Shown here in pieces: positions 37,801 to 48,930 of a stretch of DNA of 64,000 nucleotides (position 1 is its first letter; every line of letters begins with the position of its first letter). Below the pieces are notes generated by a model that saw only the letters and a list, made by a program, of their open reading frames with translations, made no database searches and was not told where the DNA came from. The position numbers and the translations under genes are program-made. Origin of the DNA: Moringa oleifera (Eukaryota > Streptophyta > Magnoliopsida > Brassicales > Moringaceae); assembly GCA_021397835.1 (NCBI GenBank), contig JAJFZO010000094.1, forward strand, positions 4,316,001 through 4,380,000, in the 5' to 3' direction.

Positions 37801-40800
37801 TTTATGAACAATAAAATACTGAGGACAAGACAAATTAAAAACAACTGTACTAACTGAAACTATAAGATTTTTTAAATCATGGATTGAAAGATGTCCCATG
37901 GAAGGACGTCAATGCATCATAGATGCAAAACAAATTAACCTTGCAAAAAAAGTAGGACAAAAAAACTTAACATTCAAGAAAGAAAGTCAAAATGATTTTT
38001 TTTCCCTTTTTTTTGTAAATTAATATGGATTTGATGCCGAACACCAAGAATAAACTATAGTTGAAAATGACTTATGCCAAATGGCTTACCTTGGAATTGA
38101 CGTGTGCCCTCATTGTCTCCTCATTCAGACAAATAATTCTTGGGCATATCCTGCATTTGAAGACCGATTTGCATTTTATCATACAAGCTGGAATATCAGA
38201 TGGTAATGGCTCCTTTCTAGCTGTGTTACTAGCTTTCATTTCCAGTACTTCAACATTGTGTTTATGAGGTAACTGACTGTTATTTGGAAGTTGCGTGTCA
38301 CTATCAGTCCCAACATTACCTTCATCTATAAGACCTGCGATGCTACTATCGTGTAAACATCCAAAAGATAGGCATTGCACAATGGTAATATTGCTATTTT
38401 TATTTTTTTACTAGAGCATGATGGTACTATTATTAGCAAACCTCCAGTCTCTTATATTAACAATGGAAAATAATAGAGAAGATATAGATTATCGTACAAG
38501 TAATCATTGGCACATATGAAATCACCATAAATGTCTTATGACATTTTCTCACATAAATTAAAATAACTAAGAAGAAGGTTATCGTTCTCCCATATTATGT
38601 AAGATTAAAAGAATGTCATGAATTGTAACCTCCATTAAGGCTACAGTAACAATTAATGTAGGCATGCTCTCTTGTGGAATTTGTGAAGAGAATTCCAAAA
38701 TATGATGATATTAGAATGATATTTCTTTTCTTTTCTAGTTTGAAAATCATAGAATTATTAGAACAAGACTTTATAAACAACTTGCGGATATTAGCATTGA
38801 CAAGACAAACTAATTTTAGAATTGACATGAAATAAAAATCTTATGTTTTGACATGCTAGGACTAGTTAAGAAAAGAAACAGAAACTACTACGCATTTAGA
38901 CTTTCACAACAAAAACCCTTATTATTATCAACATTTTTTTAGCAGTAACATCAGTATGTATTATTTACTAAACTTTCACAACAAAAACCCTTATCATTAT
39001 CAGCATTTTTTTAGCAGTAACAGAGTATGTATTATTTACTAAGCACCAAAAAGGTGCAACCCATTATATATTTGTTTAGCCTAGAAGGTTAGTAACTCTA
39101 TGAAGTCACATAGATTGGACTCATTTACAAAATGTTCACCCGACTCCCAAAATTTCAAAGCACTAATCTAAGACTCACTAATTATGTTTAATATTGTTTC
39201 AATATTGTCAAAAAGCCCTCTTATTCCTTCTGCACCAAATATTCCAAAAAATTAGATATGAAACTATCTTCACCAGCCTCCTCTGCTCTTTCCCAAACCC
39301 TATCCTTCCTATGCTAATAACTCTTCCCCAACTAATGACCTAAGACAGACCCAACACTTTGAAAAACTGTTTCTTCATGCTCTTCACACATCTAACATTG
39401 ATTCACTAATATTTTGCCTCGTTTTCTCAAATTATCTATCGTCAAAATCTTCCCTTGCACTGCCTCCCCAACAAAGAAAGCAACTTTTGAAGGAAATCTG
39501 ACTTTCTAGATTTTCTTCCAACGAAACAATGACCATCCCGCTTTGCCCCCACACAACCCTCCTAAGTAAGACTTAATTGAAAAATAGTTGTTACCTCCGT
39601 TGCCCAAAGACAATGTCATTGCATCCTCAATACCATCTACAATGCTAATCCTCTAAATCAAAATACAAAACCCTTCTATTTGTCCAATCTCTTAGTCTTG
39701 CACATTTCTTTTAACTGCATAAGCCAATTACCTCCCTCCCTACATTCACCCACCCAAGCACTTTCGTAACATGCCACCAAAAATATTGTAGGAAATATTT
39801 CCTTCAAAGGTGTATCCCCACACCACCTGTCGTACCAAAATTTTAATGTCTTACCCTTTCCAAACCCAAATCCAATCCACCCCTTAAACTCCTCCAACCC
39901 TTTTCTTATGGCCTTCCAGACCCCAACACCGTTAGGTCCTATACTCCTCAATGTCATCTAGCCCCTTTCCATCTCCCTGTATTTTATCCTCATTAGTTTC
40001 CTCCATAATCCTCATTTCTCCATCATATATCTCCATAACCATTTGCCAAGCAAAGCCTTACTGAAAGTGGTAAGGCTCTACGTCCCTAACCTATAGTATG
40101 CCATAGGTTGAAAGACCACCTTTTACCTTGTAAGATGATACTTGTAACTGTCCCCAATATTGCGCCATAATAATCTCCTTTGAATTTCCTCCAATTTGTT
40201 AGCTACCAAAGACTGACATGAACTAAACGGGTAGATTAGTGAGGTAGTCTTAATTAAAGTTACTCTTTTAACCTTAGACAAATACTTTTCCTCTCAAGCT
40301 ACTAGTTTCTTTTAGAATCTTTGTGACACCGTATTCCAAATTGTAAAATCCTTAGTGCCCCGTGGTAAACCCAAATACTTCATAAAGACCTTAGTCACCT
40401 TACCTCTCAAAACTGAGGCTAGAACCCCTTCATTCCCTACCTTTTCCACCATGGCAATTCTAGTTTTACATAAGTGTATCTTTAACCTTGAAATAGCTTC
40501 AAAAATAAGTAAAGTACCCCTTAAGTTGATGATTTGTTCCTCTTTTTCCCCACAAAAAATAATCGTGTCATCAGCAAAAAAAAAAGTGAGATACCATCTC
40601 CTTTTCCCTATTACTGCCCACTTTGAGTCCTTCCAACAACCCACTTTTTCACAGATTTATCCAGTGCTTCCATCACCAAGATGAAGAGTAAAGGGAAAAG
40701 AGGATCCCCTGCTTAAAGCCTCTGGATGCATTGAAGAAGTTCAAAGGGCATCCATTCACCAACACTGCAAAAGATGCAATAGAAACACACCATTTGATTC

Positions 40801-43800
40801 GGTTACACCACTTAATTCCACACCCCACCTTCTTTAGCATACACAACAGAAAATCCCAAGAGATGTGATCATGGACTTTTTCCATGTCCAATCTACAAAT
40901 GATACCTTTACTCCCCGTTCTTACTTGGACATTTACCACTTGATTGGCAATGAGTATGACGTCGAGAATTTTTCTTTCTCGCGCAAAGGCATTTTGACTA
41001 GTACTTACCAACTTGTCCATCATCAACCTTAATTTCTTCGGTAAAACCTTCGATATCAATTTGTATACACAACTAACCAAGCTTATAGGTTTAAACTCAT
41101 TTATATTTACAGTCCTTGTCCTCTTCGAAATTAGTACAATAAAGGTCAAGTTAAGAGACTTCACAAACCTACTTCGCATGGAACTCTATAAAAACCCTCA
41201 TTATGTCCCTTTTAACCTTCTTCCAGTTTGATTTAAGAAAAGCCATTGAGAAGTCATTGGGCCCCAAGACCTTGTCCCTCATCGCACTCCTTCAAAGCAC
41301 ACCAAATCTCATCTTTCTCAAACTGCACTTCATTTCGTTCCTTCCTCAGCATCAATTTGCATAAATTCAAACCCTTTCGATTTTGGCCTCTATCCCTTTG
41401 TTTCCCTATACAATCTTTTGTAATATTCACTAACCCCCTTTCTCGATTCCTCCTCTTTGCCCAAACATAAACTATCAAACTGCAACTTATTAATAAATTT
41501 ATACCTTTTATGAGCATTTGCCATCTTATTGGGGGGAAGGGGGGAGGAGAAAGTATTTCTATCTCTAGTCTTTAACCATTGTGCCTTGGATTTTTATCTA
41601 AATGATACTTTCCCAATTTGTTATGGATTGCCATTCTCCTTTCTTGGATTTTCACAGTAGCCCTATCCTCCAAAGTAACATTGTCCAACTCTGATATACC
41701 ACTCCATAACTTAGCCTTTCTCTGCCCTAATGAACTAAACGGCTTTATCATCCATTTTTTCACCTCTCCCTTGACTGTTTTCAGTTTCTTTACGACAACA
41801 AAACTTACATTCTCTTCCTCATTTGCACCATCTCACCATTCCTTCACTAACTTGTAAAAACCCAGGGCCAATAACCACATATTCTTAAACCTCAATGGAC
41901 ACTGGCCTCATTTGATACCACCTACCACCAACATAATCGAATTGTGGTTCAAAGTTATCCTAAGAAAAAGAAGTTGATGCATGTACGAGAAACTCTCCTT
42001 ATTATTGGAGATCAGTAACTTATCCAATCAGGTTAAGGTTGGATCTTCCCTTAAATTGGACTAAGTATATGAGCCACCAATGAATGGCAACTCCTATAAC
42101 TCTAGCTCTAAGAACCACCTCTTTGAATTCACCGCTAGAATCACCACTACCTCCTAGCCCTAGCCTTTCATGTGTGAAATAAAACTCTATTGAAGTCTCC
42201 TCCTAACACCAAGGAATTGCTCCATGCCTCCTCTAGCAATCCCTCAGATCCTTACTCCTTCTTATCCCCTTAATGTGACTCCCATATATTCATGTAAACA
42301 TCCATTCGATCCCCTTTTTTCCATTTCAAAGATAGATGTAATAGACTATGTTTCAAACCAATTTTCCTTTAATTTACCCATAAAACGATTCCAACATATC
42401 AAAATGCCACCTAATCTTCCTAGCACAACCTTGTCCACTCTATATTCTGCTTGCCCCATAACGACTCTATCACCCCCTATGTAACCTCCTTCATTTTTGT
42501 CTGTTGTATACAAATAACTTTTGCTTTCCATTTGCTAAGTAATTGTTTGATAATAATCCATTTTTGCACACAATTAAGCCCCCAAACATTCCAAGGCAAC
42601 ACCTTAAACATCATTCAGTGGCGCATTACCTAAGCTTCTCGAGAGCCCACTACCTTTTTTTCTTCACCGCCCCTTCCCTTTCATAATTCACCCCAAATTC
42701 TAACCTACACAACTCCCTCAAAACATTTCGCCCATTTCTCCTCTTGCTCGCTTCCTTCCCTCTATCCAAATTAGCAAACCATTTCCTTATCTCCACTTCT
42801 ATGGATAAGGAAAGAGCCTCACCCACAAATCCTTCAAAGTTCAATTCAAGGGACTTACAAATTCTGGTTAGATCCTTCAAGACCCTCCTCGAAATCTCCT
42901 ATTCATTGGTGTTATTACCCACCACCAAATCAAGTCCACAACAACTACGTAATCCTTACTCCTTCAATATCCGTGCTTTGCTATCAAGCTTTCCTTTCCC
43001 CTTTCCCTCAACACTACATACTACCACTACATAACATCCAGTCCAACAATTCTCGTCACTTCCAACCTAGTACCCCCTTGCAAAGTGCGTACCTTGACTG
43101 GAGCATCTATCACGACTCCTCCATGACGGACCTCAATCTTCGTCGGGCTATTATTCTCCACCACCATAAAATTGTGACCCTAGCATGATCGAAGCTTCTT
43201 ACGCCCGAAATTGTCCTCATTCTCCAAAGCTTGTACCCATATTTCAACCATTGGTATACTACTTCTATCCTCGTTGACTTCATGCAAGATTAATGAAACA
43301 TTTGTCGATCTAACCTATCACATAGCAACAGTACCCAGGTAAATAGAAAGGCCTAACCTAAATCTTTAGGAATCCAACCCACCTAAAACCTAACACTAAT
43401 CAGCCCACCCCGATTTTACTCGATCCATCGCATGCATGTTTACTGGACTCGCTCGCATTCTCAAACTCATTTATGTGACTGTTTGAAGCTAGCCCATCAA
43501 CACCTAAGTTACTTTTCTCCTCGCTATGGATAGATTAACCTTCCACCCAATATTAGACCCAACCTCCATAAGATCCTTTGAATTTGAATTTGAAATTGGG
43601 CCCAACCGGTTCACCATCTTCACCCGACAATCCTTTCTCAAAAACCCTGCCCCATCACTATACCCCCATCGCTAACCACCACTTATTTCCAGGCAACCAC
43701 CAACCCATTCCGATTCAAGTCTCCACCCATCTTACGCACCGGTCCATACCCACAATATGGATATATCTTTGAACTCATCTTTGTCGTCGTAGCCTAACAT

Positions 43801-45309
43801 AGATTGCATCCATCTAAACCCTTATTCATCAAGTTGATAGCATGACGTCGACCAACCACATCCATTTTCTCCTCCCTTGCCTTCGTACTGCAATTCTCTC
43901 TTAATCGCCGCCAACAACCAAAATCCTCCCCACCGTCTAGCATATAAATTGATCTCACATTTTCTTTGACAATTTTGGACACTTGTAAGAACCCTCCACT
44001 GCCATTCATGCCTATCACTGCCAATAAGACTTTACTTCCTTCTCTTCTTTTCCTTATCCAGCCTTTTCTTCTCTCAACTACCATCAAACTGTTCATCAAT
44101 AGCCAAAACCACTTGAAATCATCTTTGGGCAGATATAACGACATCCTCCTTCCCTTAGTCAGCTTCGTTATACGCATATTTCCTCCTCCTCCTCCATCAA
44201 ATTCAAAAAACTTCTTCTCGATCCTAATAAAAAAAATCACCCTACAGTTTTCGTACCAATTCTCTTGGTACATGCTAAACTTGAGAGACTATCATTTATT
44301 ATTATCATTATAAATGAAGTAGTAAGCCACTTTCAATCCAGTATTCTGAGTCTAGAAACACATCCCTAATTAAATTTCCCAAACTATGATCATTTTTTAT
44401 TACATCATCTAACAAGGTTCTGTCTACCCTAATTCTTCTACATGTCTCTCATTGGCATAAAATAACCACTAATCTGCACTTCATGAGACATTATAACATC
44501 ACTCATTGACAAACCATTTCATCACCACTCCCTCTGTCATTTTGGATTCATAATTTCTAAGCAAAGAAGTCGTAACTTAATACTAGTTCATGGCATGCTA
44601 AAACATAGGAATCTAATAAAATCTCTTGCATTCCTTGGCCATGCAAAAATGAGAGAGCATTTTATCTTTGAAATATACATAAAAAACAATTGAATGCAAT
44701 TTTATTCTTTTTTTTTCTTTTTAAATGTTCATATATATTTACCTGCCGAGTTAACATTAACTTCATTTCCTGAGCTATCTTCACTCTCATATCCTGCAAA
44801 TTAGATATGAGCGGGAGATAAAGAAAGGATATGTATTAATAAGTAAGACTTGGAATTTCTAATTGTTCAGTAGTCTACAACAAGAATTTAGTCTGCCAAA
44901 TGCAACCAACAATTATAAGAGACAATAGTAGCAAGGAAGGACATTTGGGAAACCAAAGTAAAATTTTCCAAATCCTTGTTTGTAAAAGCTCACGCAGAAA
45001 AAGGTGTAAAAAAAAACTTTTGAAATGGATGCAACCACAAGCTTTGGAGCCCTGAAGCAGAGATAGAGAAGAAGTAAAAGACAAACCAGATGAGGTGGAG
45101 CAGGATTCATTCTTTTCCTTCAGTTCAGCAATAGAATCATCTTCTGATTCTTCTGCAATTGCATCATCATCTGATCCTTCAGCAATTGCATCATCATCTG
45201 ATTCTTCAGAGGCTTCAGGTTCAAGTTCAGAGTCAGAGGAGAACGAGGATGAATCTGAAGCATTATCCCCATCACCACGCTCAAGTTTGTAAAATCGCCT
45301 TTTTATCAT
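31886..45309 (-). CDS. Acidic C2H2/U1-type zinc-finger protein
   Basis: Six exons on the minus strand: 45309-45087, 44793-44743, 38334-38090, 32342-32217, 32104-32048, 31960-31886, with consistent phases, giving 258 aa. The N-terminus MIKRRFYKLERGDGDNASDS is followed by Ser/Asp/Glu-rich sequence with three copies of a DDDAIAE-type unit. The single zinc finger is VFKCRICPRIICLNEETMRAH...RH (C152, C155, H169, H175), followed by ARSEKLLKEGRLKAMLNSDG. The C-terminus is strongly basic (KRPVKKGRKNED), suggesting nuclear or nucleolar location. The second zinc-binding His lies in the next exon, across a 5.7-kb intron holding LINE D; intron 2 holds LINE E. A 5'-UTR intron is likely: donor GT at 46203, acceptor ending at 45330. 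The family is conserved in plants but its function is not established. It could bind RNA, as U1-type fingers do. Confidence 0.85.
32741..35914 (-). pseudogene. LINE D ORF2 remnant (endonuclease-reverse transcriptase)
   Basis: The ATG at 35914 opens into MVVKILSWNVRGINSGE, the start of an APE-type endonuclease. A TAG at 35806-35804 interrupts the conserved catalytic-Glu segment. The RT part shows TFLVLIPKKKGAVN near 34460 but then jumps directly to sequence near the palm active site, so about 0.4 kb of the RT core present in LINE E is missing. The FADD box (NHILFADDTIIFCG) is kept near 34310. The zf-RVT-type region (SWLWKVVRKEQKKLKFWIQF ... FTVKSYFKGL) lies at 33692-33174. Frameshifts occur throughout. 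Confidence 0.85.
36000..37420 (-). pseudogene. LINE D ORF1 remnant
   Basis: The minus strand carries SSLIEAASKVGWVRKRREGI ...RSRAFLRLSEHRIKKVRIVYM, which aligns with the ORF1 start of LINE E. It resembles the plant LINE gag-like (DUF4283-type) ORF1 that binds RNA. Frameshifts and stops break it. Limits are approximate. Confidence 0.6.
38901..39041. repeat. Tandem duplication (2 x about 70 bp) at 3' end of LINE E
   Basis: Units 38901-38970 and 38973-39041 both contain ctttcacaacaaaaaccctt, a T7 run, agcagtaaca and tatgtattatttact. The unit includes both flanking DNA and the terminal part of the LINE, so the duplication happened after or during insertion. Confidence 0.85.
39080..42614 (-). pseudogene. 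LINE E ORF2 remnant (endonuclease-reverse transcriptase)
   Basis: The ATG at 42614 or 42611 opens into VLPWNVWGLNCVQKW ...VICIQQTK, an APE-type endonuclease start with Gln where the catalytic Glu is expected. The RT has INEFKPISLVSCVYKLISK, ICRLDMEKVHDHISWDFL, FADDTIIFCGEKEE and MKYLGLPRG, in order, in several frames (41179-40312). The zf-RVT-like region is at 39957-39676. It covers the RT core that LINE D lacks. Confidence 0.85.
42630..44273 (-). pseudogene. LINE E ORF1 remnant
   Basis: Opens near 44273 with NCRVIFFIRIEKKFFEFDGG, then LTKGRRMSLYLPKDDFKWFW and RRKGWIRKRREGSKVLLAVI. This matches the ORF1 remnant of LINE D and is of the gag-like plant LINE type. It breaks into different frames after about 43790. 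Confidence 0.6.
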
Positions 45310-46305
45310 ATTTTATCTTCTCAGTCAACTGCAGAAACCGCAATGTGGATAAGTGCAACGTATTTTGCAGTTTTATCTTATTATTGTTGTTATTCTGGAT
45401 ACAGAAAAGATCAGTCCCCTTTGACTTTTGTGGATGTGTCAGGTTGTGTGCTAAGTGAGTTTCTAGTCAGAAGTCATATAATCTGAGCCATAAAATACTG
45501 ACATTTCAACTATGCATTTTAAAGGGGTCAAATATAAGAGAGCAACTTTAAAAATCACACTTTAACTCAATTACCATAACCAAACAAATAAATTACCATT
45601 CCATTTGCAGCAGCAATCATTCCGAAGTTTATACATTTTTTTTTTTAATTTCAAATATGTTTGTTTTGGTTATGCTACTTATACTGACGACAAATTTCGG
45701 TCAGTAACTAATTGGCATTTACATAGTGAGTCTATTTTCAACTTCGCTTTAAAGAAATTGAAAGAAAAGAAAAATCATAAGCTTCTTTATAAGATTTAGC
45801 CAAATGTCAAATGCAGGCACAAGACACAACGGGTAGATCAGGAGCCCATCGGATGGCACAACCTATCATAAACAAATAAAAAAACTTATAATATTTAGCA
45901 ACTGATGAACAACAAGCACAGACAGATAAATAAAACTCAGAACTTTTCAATCTTTAATCATTTACCGTTATGCACACAAAAGGAGATCATGCAAAAAGCA
46001 AAATATAAGTGATAGGTCACCAATCAAGACCACTGTTATATCCAAGAATACATAACTGACCGCAATGAAAACGAATAACATACTCGTTTCCTTTAATCAA
46101 AACGGATAAAAATAATACATACACATTTGAACACATATATACACATATGTACGCACATCTGCGGACATCCATAGATATACATTACATTGGGGAGAGAGCT
46201 TACAAGCAAACGGGTAGCAGGTACGGCTAGCTGCGAAGAGAGGAACAGAGGGCTCTGCTTTAGGGAGGAGAAAGTGAGTAGGGAAAGGAAGAAAGTAGAC
46301 CACAT

Positions 46306-46328
46306 TGGGCCTCGGGTCGTCAGGCCCA
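46306..46328. promoter_or_regulatory. Paired site II elements (TGGGCC and GGCCCA) in zinc-finger gene promoter
   Basis: TGGGCC at 46306-46311 and GGCCCA at 46323-46328 lie just upstream (on the minus strand) of the proposed first non-coding exon, which would end at 46204. Site II motifs, bound by TCP factors, are typical of plant genes for ribosome biogenesis and cell proliferation. That suits a basic, probably nucleolar protein. The assignment depends on the inferred 5'-UTR intron. Confidence 0.45.
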
Positions 46329-46379
46329 AGTTTTGTGGAAACCCATGAAAACTTATAATCTTCTTTTTACTTATATATA

Positions 46380-46850
46380 TAATTGTAAATTATAATCCAT
46401 TTTTTAATTGGAAGCTCAAATTTTAATTAAAGTTAATTTAATATTTTATTTTGATTTAGTTTAAATTTTATTTAAAAATTAAAAAATTAAAAATATTTAA
46501 ATTAAAATTATGTATAATAAATTTTGATTTTAAATTATATATATACATATAAATATTCAAACTATCCTCATAAAAAATTTAAAATTTTTTGAATTTAGAA
46601 ATATATATTTTTTAAAATTATGCTATAAAAATGGTTTATGAATTTAAAATTATTCAAATTTAAACTATTAATTGAAAATAGAGTGAAAAAATCTTAAATT
46701 TTTATAATTAATTTTAAATTAAAATTAAAATTAAAATAAATTAATATTTTTGAAATTAAATTAAATTTAAAATTGGGATTAAAAATACATTAAATCTATA
46801 TTTTTTTAATTTTTAATTTTTTAAATATTAAAGTTCTGTTATATTAGATT
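46380..46850 (+). repeat. AT-rich dispersed repeat, copy 3
   Basis: Aligns in order with 47530-47710 (same orientation) and with the reverse complement of 12280-12440. A shared run goes from ttttgattta, through aaaaattaaaatatttaaatt, to a tatatgta/tacatat region and on to atatt. It is non-coding. Edges were not resolved. Confidence 0.55.
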
Positions 46851-47239
46851 AAAATGGAACATATCATTTCCTCTGTTTGGCGTGCTTCAGTGGCGTTTGG
46901 ATTGAGGAGTTCATTCTTTTTGCATTCAACAGAAACAAGATCAAGTGAATTATTTTCTCCCATTATCATCCCAAACATGATCTTATTAGAGATGGATGTG
47001 ACATCTACTTTCTTTGGAATTTCAAATTTTTATTTTAAAAATAAAACTAAAATATTAGCTTTTGTTTTTGTTAATATATAAATATAATAATCATAATTTT
47101 TTATAATGAGATTAAGATCTAGCCAAGTAATGAATTTCTTTTTTTTTTTTTTTTTTGTTGTCTGAATTTGATTCAATCTCATTTTGCAGTGAACAAAAGA
47201 AAACAGTCAAGTTTTACATAACTCATTACTGTAGGTTTT

Positions 47240-47760
47240 GAAAAAATAAGGTATGATTTTAAAATTATAAAAATATATTTTTTAATATTAAACTTAAAAA
47301 GAAAAATTTAAATTTAAATTAGATAAAATACATTGCCCACTTTTTAAGATTTATTGTTTTTATATTTTTGTCCTCTTCTAATTTAAAACTGATAATTACA
47401 TGTTACTTATTCCATTTATGATTAGGAATAAATTAGGGTGGGCTGTTAACCTTACATACAGAAGTTTGTATAAATATAAATAAGAGTAAATATAAAAAAA
47501 TTGAAATTTATTGAATTTTTAATTTACATCATAAAATATAAATTAAAATGGTTTGAAATAATAGTATTTTTTGAATATTTTAATTTTGATTTAATTTAGA
47601 TTATATTATGAAATTTAAAAATTAAAATATTTAAATTAAAATATTTATACAATCAATTTTAATTTATAATTTGTATATGTAAAAATATTTAAATTATAAT
47701 TATAAAAAATAAAATTTTTAAATATTAAAAAAATATATATTTATTTTATATAATCAAACG
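47240..47760 (+). repeat. AT-rich dispersed repeat, copy 4
   Basis: The best-matching stretch is 47560-47710, which shares an ordered set of words with copy 3 and with copy 1 (aaaatatttaaattataattat). It is separated from copy 3 by about 390 bp of non-repeat sequence, so the two may be parts of a larger or nested element. Confidence 0.55.
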
Positions 47761-47899
47761 TAGTCAAAAGATGCTAAAAGTTCCAGAACTTTCAGTGTTA
47801 AAAGATGGGCAATACCATTTTGCTTTCTCCTCTCTAAAAGTGGTCGAAAGTTTCTTCTTCTCGATCAGATTATCAGACAAATACAATTTATGAATACAA

Positions 47900-48155
47900 C
47901 TGCATGACACCACGGCGCGGCCTTCCTTGGCTGCAGAAAGTACGACCGCTCGATCAAGTGGTAGGACTGCGTGGGATTGCTACGGATTTCCAAATCGAAT
48001 TTGCTTTGTCAAAGAACACCGGGACCCTCGCATTGCCCACCAAACTCCTCTGAGGTTTAGTCATAATTTCGTACAACAACACGTTACCCACCTTTGCACC
48101 TCCCCCGGTTACCTCCCGTCGGGGGGCACCTTCGTTACTTTACACGTATAGCTGT
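47900..48155. other. Unexplained GC-rich patch
   Basis: About 250 bp of much higher GC content than its surroundings. It contains an open frame of 74 codons (47927-48151) with no recognisable domain. It could be an old exon, a captured fragment or a distal promoter element. A real gene is not supported. Confidence 0.4.
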
Positions 48156-48930
48156 AATTTGTATCTTTAAAACTTCTCTTTCGTTTACTTGGGCTGAGTT
48201 TCACCTTTGATGAAAAATTTAAATATTTTATAAATCAATAAGATTCAGTAATAAAATATAATAAAATAATTATATTTTAGTTAATAAAAATAAAATAATA
48301 ATTATATTAATTAATAAAAATATATTTTCATAATAAAACACTTACATTAAATAAAAAGTATGAAAAAATATTAATAAAAAATATAAAAAATAATTTACGT
48401 GATTCAATGTAAGGTTACATTCACTATTAATCTTCAATAAATAAAGACAAAGAGCTCTCACTAATTTAAAAAAGAATATAAAATTTTTTAAGTAATAAGA
48501 AAAAATCAGAATAATTCTCCCACCTTCCTCTAACTTTTTCAGTGCCCTTTATGATGTATTGCTCTTATTTTTTTTTAATACAAAATACCCACGTACGGTG
48601 TCGGATTATATATCCTCCATTAACTTTGGTGAGCAGCTTACACTTTGTTTTTCCAAATCTGAACAACAACATCATCTTAAATTTTTGAAATCTACATTTT
48701 TTTAAAAAAAATTTGATTCATTATGTACGATTAAAAAATATTTTTTACTTTCAATCAAATACATTTTATTATGTGACTTAAGAAAAGTCACATCAAACTT
48801 ATCAAATTATCTTAAAAAAAACCAAAAATAAATTTTACTTAAAAACATTTCAAAAGATTAGAAACTCACACTGATGCAGGTTTTCCTAGAATCATTCTGC
48901 TAACAACCCTCTTAAGCTCTGGAGTCTCTC
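48156..48930. other. Intergenic: promoter region of 2-hydroxyacyl-CoA lyase gene
   Basis: AT-rich DNA; ttatatat near 48606 is a possible TATA box about 320 bp before the ATG. Nothing else was recognised. Confidence 0.45.

Larger units (their letters stand above)
38931..44295 (-). mobile_element. LINE E, near full-length but degenerate (zinc-finger gene intron 2)
   Basis: An insertion of about 5.3 kb, same orientation as its host gene and same family as LINE D. ORF1 lies at about 44273-42630 and ORF2 at 42614 to about 39080. The stem-loop GCACC-AAAAA-GGTGC (39043-39057) keeps the stem while the loop differs from copies B and D. The 12-mer ttattattatca occurs at 38919-38930 and 44296-44307 and may be the target-site duplication, but it is low-complexity. 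Several frameshifts and stops make it inactive. Confidence 0.88.
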
